Shown here: positions 11,738 through 22,386 of the stretch, one piece after another | How the letters are laid out: every line of letters begins with the position of its first letter | How positions within the stretch are numbered: the stretch's first letter is position 1 | NCBI RefSeq assembly: GCF_901000735.1 | Contig: NC_081551.1 | Location: 7,622,608-7,686,607 of the forward strand | Source: Corylus avellana | Lineage: Eukaryota > Streptophyta > Magnoliopsida > Fagales > Betulaceae | Direction: 5' to 3' | Length of the DNA stretch: 64,000 nt | Notes under the pieces: generated by a model | Seen by the model: only the letters and a program-made list of their open reading frames with translations | What the model was told of the DNA's origin: nothing | The model's database searches: none | Made by a program: the position numbers and the translations under genes

Positions 11738-12140
11738 ACTGAATGTAAATGTTAAATGCATATTTCGGGGATGAGATCAAATGGTCCTTACCGCCAGAAA
11801 TATGAACAGAAATTTAAATGACATAAAAAGAAATGACTGAATGTAAATGTTAAATGCATATTTCGGGGATGACATCAAATGGTCTTTACCGCCAGAAATA
11901 TGAACAGAAATTTAAATGACATAAAAGAAATGACTGAATGTAAATGTTAAATGCATATTTCGGGGATGACATCAAATGGTCTTTACCGCCAGAAATATGA
12001 ACAGAAATTTAAATGACATAAAAGAAATGACTGAATGTAAATGTTAAATGCATATTTCGGGGATGACATCAAATGGTCTTTACCGCCAGAAATATGAACA
12101 GAAATTTAAATGACAAAAAAGAAATGACTGAATGTAAATA
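11738..12140. repeat. LTR-internal tandem array, long version (4 units of about 97 bp)
   Basis: Units begin ACTGAATGTAAATG at 11738, 11836, 11933 and 12030, with the next repeat start at 12127. Each unit contains GCATATTTCGGGGATGA and TTACCGCCAGAAATATG. The array lies within the transcribed R/U5 part of the LTR on the minus strand. Confidence 0.9.
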
Positions 12141-12527
12141 CTGTAAAGTAAATAATATATAGATAATATTATAAGTCCTTAATTGATTTTGTCCACTAAC
12201 TCTTTATTATTAATTCACTTGTTCCATTACTTTATTTTACATTATACGCTTTATTGGGTCTTTAAACAATTAAATGAGGACAAGTAATAAAAGCAATAAA
12301 TCATGATATTTATACATGAAACACTTACCCAATAATCCTTTAGAAGTAAAACTCCACCAAATCTTCTCTAGGTAGCTAGTTTTAGAAAAACGCTTGAACA
12401 CTACAAGAAAGATCTAGGCTATATGGTATTTGAGTAGAACTAAGAAATAAAATGAAAGGAGGAGCAAACAATTTTACTTGTTCTAAGATTGTAAAAACTC
12501 AAGTGAAAGTGAATTTAGCTATAGGCT

Positions 12528-12536
12528 CTATTTATA
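12528..12536 (-). promoter_or_regulatory. TATA box of the gypsy 5' LTR
   Basis: TATAAATAG on the minus strand, about 770 bp into the LTR. This leaves a U3 of about 0.77 kb and a long R-U5 of about 1.9 kb. The same box is at 6882-6890 in the other LTR. Confidence 0.7.
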
Positions 12537-13303
12537 AGAGAATGGATGGTTAGGATTTATTTTTACACATTTGATCTAAGGGTTGAGATGTATTTAATCA
12601 AAAGAATGAACCTAGTCCATATTTCATGCTCTATACCAATTGATATTTTCGTCCAAAATGAGGGCAGTGTATTCCGATCCATTTTTCAATGTCCAAACAT
12701 ACTCCGATTGACATGAAATTTTGAGAGTAGATAGAGGACTCCGAGACAAACATTTTATATTTTTGGTTCGACTTCATCCGAGTTCGTTTGAGTCTACTTT
12801 TGGCCTGTACAAAGTTTCCTATTCAACTTAGGCTTTAATCTATTTGCATTCCCACTTGGCCACTTGCCTTATTAAATAATTATAATCATGATATTTACTA
12901 TAATCATCATTACTAGAAGACTTTAAGCTTTCAACAAAGGTGGCTAGCCTTGGTGTCTTTCTTTAGCAGTTTTAATCTCATTTAGACAGTATGAAAATTA
13001 AGACACTGCTTTTTAGGCTAAAAAACTGAAAAGCTTCAAATTAATTTATGACTTAGCTAAAAACCAATATAAATAATTTATTCACTAGATTGGGTTTGAT
13101 TATTCCCATAAACGTATTAGTAAAGCTAAATTTTTAGAATTGAAGTAATATACATAAGAGGTAAAAAATCAATGTAATATACCTTTAACACTAAATAGTT
13201 ATTTAATATCATTAATCCACATATCATTGTTCTAATTTATCAATTATATTTTTAATCTATTTAATATTATTTAAATAAGAGTTTTAAAATCTAGGTCGTT
13301 ACA

Positions 13304-13560
13304 ATAGAAGACATCAAAATTTTCATGGGAAGCTTCAGATGGAGGGAAGTGATTCATGTAAAGAGGGAAGCTAATGGGGTAGCACACGGGTTGGCAAAAT
13401 TGGCAACACAGGAACATATTGATAAAATATGGATGGAGGAGATCCCTAGTTCTATTTATGATATTGTAACTTTAGAGCAATTTGCTCTATCTGTTTATAT
13501 TCTAAATTTATTATGATGAAATGAAAAATCAGTCTTATTAAAAAAAAAAAAAAAAAAAAA
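13304..13560 (+). mobile_element. LINE-A, 3' part: RNase H C-terminus and poly(A) tail
   Basis: An open frame from the LTR junction reads IEDIKIFMGSFRWREVIHVKREANGVAHGLAK in two blocks. This corresponds to the terminal RNase H segment of LINE-B (QHVRRSANGAAHQLAKLAL). Translation ends at TGA/TAA near 13515, and a poly(A) tract of about 20 follows at 13541-13560, the true 3' end of a LINE insertion. Orientation and reading match the fragment at 1-531. About 20 residues of the domain are unaccounted for and would fit in the N gap. Confidence 0.82.
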
Positions 13561-16495
13561 GGGTGGGGTGGGTTTATACATTACTACGAAGTAATAGTGT
13601 AGCGTGTGTTGGATTTATAAATGTTCATTTGACTATTTTTATATTGTGAGACTCTGTTTTTTCAGGGTTCTTTAATACCTTTCATTTAAAACATTCTCAA
13701 ACCACAAAATAGTTATATATACATATTAATTTTGAAAAATTATTTAACAATAACTTAAAAAAGAAAAAAGAAAAAAAAAAACTATATTAATGATAAAGCC
13801 CACATGTAAAAATCTGTCTGCATATATGATATTTGCAAAAAAAAAAAAAGTTTTCATAATTTTAAAAAGCGAAAATAGCTTTTCCAAAACTTTGTCAAAC
13901 AAGGTCATGATATACCTCTTTTGTAACCTACTAATACACTATAGTTATACGGTTAAAAAAAAAAAGTGGTCTTACATGGATTGGTGTTAAGAGTTAATCC
14001 GATATGATTTTGTAACCTATAAATGTACTTAATAGGTTTAATGCCCGCCGCTCAATCTGTTCTGCCAGTAGGATGAACCATACATACATGACATTCATCA
14101 TTTGTTTTTTATTTTTAAAACGTATTTCTGAGTGGTGCGATTGTTGGGCACCAAAGGGATTTCTTAACCTTTATGGTTAAGTAAATAATGATTAATTTTA
14201 GAAGAATACTCAACCGACATACCCATCTACCCACTGTAACTCCATTACGCCACATGTCATTATTGAATCTTAGCTTCAAATTTACTTTTCTACTCTGTTT
14301 CTTCTATGCCCATATTCCTAAGCCCATCATTATTTAATCATATATATTTTACCCATGCACTTCTCGATCTCGAGTCCCACGTGGAATTGCCAACACATGT
14401 TGAGAAAATTGAAACCCTTTCAAGTGGCAACCCCAATGCCCATACTTTCTACAATTATATCATATCCCCTCCCATTAAAATTCTCTCAATTTCTTCCTAT
14501 CTTTTACCCCATTTAGACATGTGCCAAAAAAATAACTTCATAGCCTACAAATTACCCTCAATTAGTCTAGTTAGGCGAGTAATTCTATTAATCACTTGCA
14601 TCTCCTTAAGGCTTATATGGTGTAGTTCTCTATAATATTTGGATTTGAAAGACCACACTACATAAGTTTTGAGGGATAGACAGTGATGTATAGTATTACT
14701 CCTATTGGCATATAACAACTGATAGCCGTTGTGTTTATTAGTGGTATTAGCATGACCAATCATGAACTCTCGCTTTAAACCTTCTTCAAATATGTCGCCT
14801 TTCTCTAAACCTCCACAACCACCACTGAATACAGTGGCGGCGTAAACCTTGAGCCCTCTTATCGAATCACGCAAAGCCAACAACAAAAATGGCATATGGG
14901 TATATTTGGCAACTCATTTTCCTTTTTTTAATTTATGTCACATTAATCACTTATAATTATTATCCAACCAAAAAGTTCATAAAAAAAAAAGGGTTTACCA
15001 AAAACCTATCCAACAATAAAGATGACTAATGGTGTTAGATTGATCTTAAGAGACTGGTGATTGAAGTGGGTCGTTTTAACCTTTGGATCTATTTTTCACA
15101 ATGTTTCTAAAATCGGACTGAAGATGGGAGGAAATTGGAGGCATTTGATAACGGTGGATACAATTATCTTCATTAATACGGTGACAGCAAACATAACGGT
15201 GGATATCAGCCCCATTTATCACTAGTAATGCCTTAATATATGTTTGTGAGAATCATTTAATAACTAACAATAAATAATATTAATCCACAAGAATATATAT
15301 AGAAAAACTTATTTCTAAACAATGTGGAACAAGGAAAAGGTGTTAATTTCAAACACACACTCCAACACATTTTTTGTTTTGGTGCTTAAACTGTTTTCCG
15401 TAACCTTTATTAAGAGGACTGAGTCATGTTATGGCCTTTGTTTTTTTTGTCTTTTGTCTTTTTATATTTTTTACGGTGTTATTTTTTATTTATTTATTTT
15501 TTGTCTGTTGTCGGGAGCCCACTCTTTTTTTAGTGTTTTAATCTCAATAACCCTTTCTTTATTTGCAAAAAAAAAAAAAAAAAAAAAGAGGTCCACTGCT
15601 TTCTTTATCATGGATATGCTTCCCAGTTATGGTTTGGCAATGGACAACCGAATCATCTAGATTTACAAAAATAAAAAATAAAAAATCCTATTCCTAGTGC
15701 AATATGGCATGCCACTTTGCAAACATGAAAGGATCTTTCTGGAATTTATTTAAAAATTTTATAGCAGATCCTCTTTTTCAATGCTTTCTCAAGTGCCCAA
15801 AATATAAATTAGGTGCCAACCATGCCTGCCCAACCAACTGCCCTCCAACTTCATTGATATATCTAGAAAGACAGGTTGCACTTTGGCACATGTAAGCACA
15901 TGCAAGAGCTTAAAGGCGCAAAGGGAACTCTTATAGCCAGAAGGGAACTCTATATATGACCTATTCTCCATAAACTTTATAAAAACTAATAATAAATAAA
16001 AAAATAAAAAATAAAAACACTATTCTCCATAAACTTTATGCTCAAAATGGCACAAAATCAATCAAGGTGTCTAATTATGTAAATTACACATCCAATATGA
16101 AGAATCATTCCCTTGTTGCAAAAAGATGCTAAGATTCTAAATTCGGATCTTGGGAGCAGAAATAAGATAAGCTTTATTCAAGAAGCACTTTTGTCATCCT
16201 TGCATTGGAAGCACAATCACCCCCTTAGCTTCTTATCTTTCTTTATAACAAGAATAATAATATTTTTTAATTACAATCAATTTGAACAAGAATAATAAAA
16301 AATAAAAAATAAAAAAATCATCTTTTGGGCACCAATATCAATATGGCAGCAAAGAAGTTTGGAAGTTAATATGATTTCTAGATCGATCCCCTTTAGATAT
16401 TTCATTCCTTTTCTGTTATATTTGTGTTAATTTTCATAATTATAAGATAATCATATCTTAGATTACAATAATATGTTTTTCTTAATTATATATTA
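13561..16495. other. AT-rich spacer, no gene seen
   Basis: Nearly 3 kb of AT-rich DNA with homopolymer runs (A tracts near 13840 and 15570-15590) and a local duplication of TATTCTCCATAAACTTTAT at about 15960 and 16020. Open frames of up to about 116 codons (14306-14635 +, 14545-14895 -) overlap each other on opposite strands and resemble no family I know. I see no RNA gene or clear element here. Confidence 0.6.
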
Positions 16496-16939
16496 GAGGT
16501 AATTTCACTTTAAACCACTGAATTATCACGCGATTTGACAAACCCTCCCCTCAAACTTCAAAACCTCTTAATTTGAACCTCTAAACTTTCAATTGCAATC
16601 AATTTAAACCCCTCTGTCAGATTTAGCCGTTAACTTCTAACGGAAATACCTAAAAAGACCAAAATATTCATGATTTTTGTTTTTATTCATTTTTTTATTT
16701 TTTTAATTTAAAATTAAGGGTAAATTTGAAATTTTTTTTTTTTAAAAAAAAAAATTCTTTTAAAAAAAAAAGTCAGAGGTATAAACGTCATTGTCTCACT
16801 TTTAACGTTTAAAATCTGATAGATATGTTCAAATTGACTAGAATTGAAAGTTTAAGAGGTTCAAATTGAGAAGTTTTGAAGTTTGGCGAAGACTTGTCAA
16901 ATCGCGTGGTAATTCAAGGGTGTAAAGTGAAGTTACCCC
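16496..16939. mobile_element. MULE-type MITE with long terminal inverted repeats
   Basis: A 444-bp element whose ends are inverted copies over about 130 bp. The left end reads GAGGTAATTTCACTTTA and the right end, reversed, GGGGTAACTTCACTTTA, with ACGCGATTTGACAA inside both arms. Flanking 9-mers are TATATATTA (16487-16495) and TATGTGTTA (16940-16948), 7 of 9 identical, a plausible decayed Mutator-type target duplication. No coding capacity. A related copy lies at about 48230-48626. Confidence 0.75.
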
Positions 16940-17609
16940 TATGTGTTATGTTATTAGTAGTATTGTGTCATTAAGGTATTAATTTATAAACTTAAAAAAT
17001 TAATATAGACATATGAGATAATGGTCCTTCACTACTGGATGGGTCCTTCATTTATGCTTATAATATATATTCCAAGTTCATCTATTTTTACTCTTCAAAA
17101 AAATTATTACCACCTAATCTTTCAAACACGCTATAATATATGTGCACAATGATGGCTGGCGCCCCCTTTGGATTATAATTCTTCAAAAAGCAAAAAAAAA
17201 TTCCCGGAGTTTGAAAAGTGTGAGATCCCTTCCGCAAACATATTTTGAAAGTTTAAACCTTAGATCCTACTCTTTCTTAAAAACGTAAAGGCAACTCCTT
17301 GGTGTTTTGTTTTTATAACTCTTTTCTTTGAAACTCACTTTTACCTAAATGTTCAAGCATTGAAGGGTATAACCTAATGGTTTTAAAAAGATGCTATAAA
17401 TGCTTTGCACTCAAAGAGTTCTAGCATTGAAATCCTCTACTTCCAAATTAAAGCCTAAAACAACAAAGGATGTAGGGTGAAATTTGCAGATGACGACTTT
17501 TATTAAAAATGTCATATCTCGAGTTTCAGCCATCAGATTACAGCATGCTTAGCTAGTAGCTTTGGAAATCTAATTCAAAGATATAAAAGTCATGTTTCAC
17601 GACTTTTTT
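16940..17609. other. Spacer, nothing recognised
   Basis: About 670 bp between the MITE and the SINE. I find no gene or repeat structure that I can support. Confidence 0.6.
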
Positions 17610-17755
17610 TTAATTTCGATTTTTTTTTTTTTTTTTTTTTGATTTTTTTGACATGTCCGCACAAAAGGGGTGGAGGATGATTCAAACTAGTGACCTCCGC
17701 TTTATTAGGCGTGATCCTAACCGATTTAGCTACTTCTTAGGGACTTAATTTCGAT
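17610..17755 (-). mobile_element. tRNA-derived SINE with 11-bp target duplication
   Basis: Read on the minus strand, a 124-bp unit (17744 to 17621) starts GTCCCTAAGAAG. It has an RNA polymerase III A-box-like TAGCTAAATCGG (17721-17732) and a B-box-like AGTTTGAATC (17679-17688) about 35 bp later, and it ends in an A-rich tail (the T run at 17621-17640 on this strand). It is bounded by identical TTAATTTCGAT at 17610-17620 and 17745-17755, the duplicated target. This is the full anatomy of a plant SINE, mobilised in trans by LINE machinery. Confidence 0.88.
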
Positions 17756-18054
17756 GTTTATAAAGTTAAAACGGGTTGCAAATGAAATATTGGAAAGTTA
17801 GACGGAAATAAGGACAAGAAAGAAAGAAAGAAAGACTTTTTTTGTTTTTTTTGAGAAAAAAGAAAAGAAAGACTTGATTACTCCTATTGTTTTAATGAAG
17901 CTTTTATTCCAGCAAATCGGATAATCCAACAATCAAAAATATTATATTTTATTATTTAGGTAATTCAAATTAGGATTTTATTTAATTGTAATTTTTTCTT
18001 TATTATTCTAGAAATTTTTATAATAGGCTTACATTTACTTTTGCTCTAAGTTTG

Positions 18055-18899
18055 CTTGTTGTAAGGGACGGAGATGGGGTGGTCGGTGTAGGCCATGGCC
18101 CTCCCAACTTCATTTGAATTTGTTTTTACAAGGTATAATCTGGTTTTCAATATGTTTGGCCCCTGCCCATTCAAAATATCATCTGATTATAAAATTGCTC
18201 CCATTTTTCTTTCATTTTCTTTTCACAATTCACACTGTTATTTGTATCACTTACAACCTAAAATAACTCTCTTATCCTCAAATAAATTCCTCTGTTATTA
18301 TAAACTATTTGTAATAAAAATTAGAGCCTAAAATAAAGTGTTAAAATAAAACCAAAGCCTTTAAACTAAATTTCATCAACCTTAATTCATGTGCATTATA
18401 ATATAGTCTTTATCTCTATTCGATAATTAAAATCCAGAACACTACATGTGTAATATTTTATGGTGCTCTATTGCACTTCATTTGCCATATACGTTGCAAT
18501 CTTATATGTTTATTGGCTTGTTGCACTACTGCACTTATAAGTTAATTAATATATTTTCTGTTTATAAATTAATTTCATTTATAGTTATTTGGTGAATTAT
18601 TTTTCTATGACAAAAAATATTTATAAGAAATTATAGTTATTTGTAATTGTTACAACATTTTCTAATTGTTATTTTCTATTTATAGTCTAAATTAGTTTTA
18701 GTTCATGAGAAACAATTAAAATAAAGAAATTTTAAAAAAATGGTAAAAAAAAAAAAAAAAACCTTGAGAAACATGAAGAAAAAAAAAATTAGTAGACAAC
18801 AGTTTGATAGTATAAGTCTAAACTAGGCTTAACAATAAAATTGAATTCACGTTTTGGCCCCTTCCCACAAGAAAGTCTGGCTCTGTCCCTGCTTGTTGT
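18055..18899. mobile_element. Non-autonomous hAT element with 8-bp TSD
   Basis: The element is 18063-18891 (829 bp). Ends read AAGGGACGGAG on the left and, reversed, CAGGGACAGAGCC on the right, hAT-type short inverted repeats. Identical octamers CTTGTTGT flank it at 18055-18062 and 18892-18899, the 8-bp target duplication of hAT transposons. The interior is AT-rich. A 78-codon open frame inside (18095-18331) is not recognisable as a transposase. Confidence 0.85.
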
Positions 18900-19096
18900 T
18901 ATAAATATAGTAGACCTAATATGCAAGAGGTAGAGTTGATTTTTATTATGATGAGTTTGTCAATGAGAAATTCTCAGAGTTTTTGTGTTTCTTTTATGTT
19001 TGTTCTTGAATCCTTGATAGACTCAAGGTTTTAAAGAAGAATTGTGAATTACTTGTTGTTTATCTTTGTAACCCACAACGTCAAGCTACATCAAAT
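18900..19096 (+). repeat. Probable copia-type LTR remnant (3' portion)
   Basis: Right of the hAT element the sequence resumes TTATAAATATAG and continues through TTCTCAGAG to end ACGTCAAGCTACATCA, directly before the gypsy pol remnant. The layout (TATA-like box, then GAGAAA..CTCAGAG, then a ..CATCA end) parallels the copia solo LTR at 48676-49068. The left part would lie before 18055, interrupted by the hAT insertion; I could not locate its start or a TSD. Confidence 0.45.
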
Positions 19097-19291
19097 ATGA
19101 AGCTCTCATAGCCAGATAAATGCTAGCTAGGGCACTGGGCATTGAAGCCATATTGGTATGCAACAATTCAAAGCTTGTCGTCAGTCAAGTGACTGGCAAG
19201 TATGAGGCAAGGAAATAAAAAATGAAAAGATAGCCCCGTGAGGCATGGGAAACAAAGAACAAATTCAAGTAACTTCTAAATCAGGCAGATC
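19097..19291 (+). pseudogene. Tat-like gypsy pol remnant, RNase H segment
   Basis: In-frame with stops, the translation gives KYEALIAR, then ARALGIEAILVCNNSKLVVSQ and VTGKYEARKE. This matches the archaeal-type RNase H (EYEALLAG..SQLVVNQVTGEYEA) seen in Tat-lineage plant gypsy elements. It is interrupted at 19297 by a solo LTR and continues as integrase after 21525. Heavily mutated and not functional. Confidence 0.75.
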
Positions 19292-21525
19292 CCAAGTGTA
19301 GTGACCCAAATAATTAACTAAGCTTAGGTAGATAAGTTAGAGGGTTAATTTGGGTTTTGGGTTACTAAGGACAGCTGAAATGGGCATTTTGGAGATTTTA
19401 GATTTTCTGACTGTATGTATGCCCCAATAGTACCATACCTACGCTCTTGTTTTTAGTACAGACCTACGCGAGGGGGACCACCGTACGTACGTATGCAAAT
19501 AGTATACGGACGTACGAAGGGGGACCACAGTATGTACGCTGCTTTTTGGATAACCCTTGGATAACACCTGTACATATGATGGAACCTTTGGACTGCTGAG
19601 TAAATAGTACCGAACATACGCCCCTATAATACCGGACGTACGCTACTTTTAAGAATCACTTGCAACGCCCTCAGCTTTTTCTCACCTATAAATACCCCTA
19701 CCCCTCGCCCTCTCCTACCCATTTTACGCCCCCAGGTTCTCTAAAACCCCTTGTGTGAGTGTCTTTGTGAATGAGTGTGGTTTGTGGAGAAGAAGAAGTG
19801 ATTCCTTGGAGGTTTTGGCTTCTAGGAGGTAACCTTCTAGGCCATGCTTCTTTCTTAAGTCGTTATGCTCTTTTAATGCTTTCTAGACTAGCTTAGTTGT
19901 TGGTTGAGTTTTTAGCTAGGGTGTGCCTTTTGAACTTTGTTTAAGTTGGGTTAGCATTTCTTTATGATCAACGTATTTTCTTATGCATGGAGGCCTTATT
20001 TTGAAATAGGAGGTCTTAAAAACCCGTTTAGATAGATTTAGAACCAGTTTGGGAGGATAGGAGGACACTTGGACAAATGAGGTTCTATCTGAAACTCTCT
20101 GAGCGGACGTACAGCCACGAGCCCGGATGTATGGCCAGAAGCGTTTCAGGGAACGTCATTTTGACAAATCGTTCGATATCCTCTGTTATCACGTTCTAGA
20201 TTTGTTTTAGTTAGACTTAGGTCTAATAGAAGGTTTTCCACAGATTTGGAAGACCCAGGACATTTGAAGGAATACTCAAAGACTATATTAGACCCAGGTG
20301 AGTTTTAACTTACATAATGCTCGTCACTTATTTTTCTGCATTGCATGATTATTTTGTGTACCAAAATATGCAGATTTACAACTTTCACGATATACTCATT
20401 GTTGCACATGAGCTCGAGCTTTTTGTGAAAATGTGCTACTTAACAAGATAATGATATTGAGACTTGTAAAAGCATGCATGTAAAATACGGATAAGATTAA
20501 TTGCATCGTATGACATGATACACCGGTACGTGCGGGATAACGGTCATGGGCTTACTATACATGTTAACTTTATGGTCAAATGTGTGTGTGATATATGGGC
20601 CTTGGATCCAATGATTGTTTTGTGACTGGCACAACTTTAACGGCCGGTCATTACAGAACGGACATCATTAGTAGCGTGGGCCAACCGAGGTTGGACTTGA
20701 TCGGGCTGCTAGTGTTATGGACGGTAGTGTACAATGGTCGGGGCATCAGTATTATATTACAGGTCCCTCGGGACAGTGCCAACCATGCTGAGAATGAGTA
20801 ATATCACGGGTAGATCATACTGTTGAACTATTATTGTTGCTCATGATTATAAGTATGCACTATATCTATATTGCATCCATGGATAACTATTATGATTAAA
20901 CTATTGCATTCTTTACCAAACGGAGTTCATCACAAATAATGGCATGGGTATTATGTACATTAATTTTCACTAAGTCCTTGGACTTACCCCCTTTGTTTTT
21001 ATGTTTCCCCCTCCATTATGGATAATTGCACGGTTAGCTAGCATAGAAGATGCCTACGGACCGGACTTGGGTAATAGCTTAGGATTTGATGAGAGTTATT
21101 TTTAAGGACATGGACCCAGTATGGTTGAAGACTATGTGGGATGACGGGGGAACCACGCGGGCAGACATGATCGAGATTCTTATCTCCCTAGCATTGCTTA
21201 AGATTAAGAATCAATTTGTTTAATTGCTTTATTCCCAAAAAATGATTATCTTTTGAGTTGTAACCTATACTTTGATGATTGGTCTTTGACCAGTACATTT
21301 GATGATCTATTTATACTATGATGATTATCTTTAGTCTGGTGATTAGGTGTGTGGAATGTAGTTATTGTTTTCTATTCCTATAGTTATTTAAAGTCTTCTG
21401 CTGTATTCTCTCGTTATGAGAGGTTAAGATTCCTGAGTCTTATCCCGTGAGGGATGGGGTTGGGAGACGAATCGTGGGGTCAATTACCAGTTAATTGATT
21501 TTTTCATTGGGGTCGTTACACCAAG
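19292..21525 (+). mobile_element. Solo LTR (family S), TSD CCAAG
   Basis: A single LTR of 2224 bp (19297-21520), from TGTAGTGACCCAAATAATTA to GGGGTCGTTACA, with the perfect 5-bp duplication CCAAG at 19292-19296 and 21521-21525. It contains no internal retroelement sequence, so it is the product of LTR-LTR recombination. A TATA box lies at 19687-19694. It sits inside the Tat-like pol remnant. The same family recurs inverted at 25562-27671 and again at 63512. Confidence 0.92.
19687..19694 (+). promoter_or_regulatory. TATA box of solo LTR (family S)
   Basis: TATAAATA within CACCTATAAATACCCC, 390 bp into the LTR. Equivalent boxes are at 27368-27375 (minus strand) and 63857-63864 in the other two copies. 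Upstream lie the CGTACG-rich palindromic motifs described in the findings. Confidence 0.7.
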
Positions 21526-22386
21526 AGAGAGAGCGTCTACGTTAACTAGTTGGTGCGATTGGAAACTACCCCTTGAACAAGACCTCGGATAAAGGGGAGT
21601 CCCTTTAGAAATCCTAAAAACTTCGGTTATCTGTTCTAGCATTAGAGCGAAAGAAATTAATGAAATCTCTGAAGAGGTCGAATGGGCTTAACTAGTCATG
21701 TGGGACCTAGTAGAAGGGAATTTACTGGACAAGCCTAAGGAAGCAAATGGAATCAAATGTTGAGTTACTCGGCATATAGTACTCGAAGAAATTTTGTTTA
21801 CAAATGCAAAATGCATACTATGAGAAGTCCATGAAGGCGTCTACGAAAACCAATCGGAAGCCCGATCACTTGGAAGAAAAGCCTTTAGTGCGGGCTACTA
21901 TTAGCCCACCATGCATAAAGATTCCAAGAGAAAATGGTGAAAACATGCCAAAAATGCCATAAATTTTCCAAGATACCAAGAAATACCTCTTAAGAGCTCA
22001 CATCTATATCATCACCATGGCCTATTGTGCAGTGGGGAATAAACATAGTGGGGCCTTTATCGATGGGCAAAGGTCAGGTAAAGTTTGTTGTTGTAGCTGT
22101 CAATTATTTCTTGAAATAGGTGAATACCAAACCCTTCGCCACCATCACCGAGAAACACATCAAAAAATTAATGTGGCGATCAATCGTATGTCAGTTTGGA
22201 ATACAACATGAAATAGTATTAGATAATGGTAGATAGTTTGACAACCAAGCTTTTGAGATTGGTATGCACAACTATAATAAAAAATTATTATTTGTCACCA
22301 ATGCACCCATAAGCCAACAACATGGAGGAAGTAGCAAACAAGACCATATTCAAAATGATCAAGGCATAGCTGCACAAAGCCAAGGG
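21526..22386 (+). pseudogene. Tat-like gypsy pol remnant, integrase segment
   Basis: Continuation of the pol interrupted by the solo LTR. Broken-frame translation gives the integrase zinc-finger end (CQKCHKFSKIPRN), then SPWPIVQWGINIVGPL, GKGQVKFVVVAVNYF, ITEKHIKKLMWRSIVC, FGIQHEIVLDNGR and FDNQAF. These are the successive landmarks of the plant gypsy integrase catalytic core (WGIDIVGPL, VVAVDYFTKW, DNG.QF). Several stops and a substituted first catalytic Asp (INIVG in place of the usual D) show that it is dead. A solo LTR cuts it at 22387. Confidence 0.82.

Larger units (their letters stand above)
5109..13303 (-). mobile_element. Ty3/gypsy (Tekay/Del-like chromovirus) element, pol deleted
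   Basis: LTR retrotransposon on the minus strand, 8.2 kb. LTRs are 5109-7658 (3' LTR) and 10614-13303 (5' LTR), both bounded TGTAACG...CGTTACA. The PBS at 10590-10610 matches initiator tRNA-Met, and a purine tract precedes the 3' LTR. Internally there is a gag frame that runs into a protease start, then only a decayed integrase C-terminus. Reverse transcriptase, RNase H and most of integrase are gone, so the copy is non-autonomous. The GGGGACGAAATTCC context before the PPT and the VFLKVS-MKGVMRF integrase tail suit the Tekay/Del lineage. Five-base flanks differ (GGGGG at 5104-5108, ATAGA at 13304-13308), so there is no TSD. Confidence 0.88.
10614..13303 (-). repeat. 5' LTR of the gypsy element (2690 bp)
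   Basis: Upstream LTR in element orientation. It is longer than the other LTR, mostly because the internal array (11738-12140) has four full 97-bp units. It abuts LINE-A sequence directly at 13304. It carries the element's promoter. Confidence 0.9.

Noticed and set aside
14306..14895. Overlapping frames of 109 and 116 codons on opposite strands
   Set aside because: No recognisable family, no splice or promoter context, AT-rich spacer.
17650..17744. Functional tRNA gene on the minus strand
   Set aside because: Internal promoter boxes resemble a tRNA, but the cloverleaf does not close, and the A-rich tail plus 11-bp TSD show a SINE.
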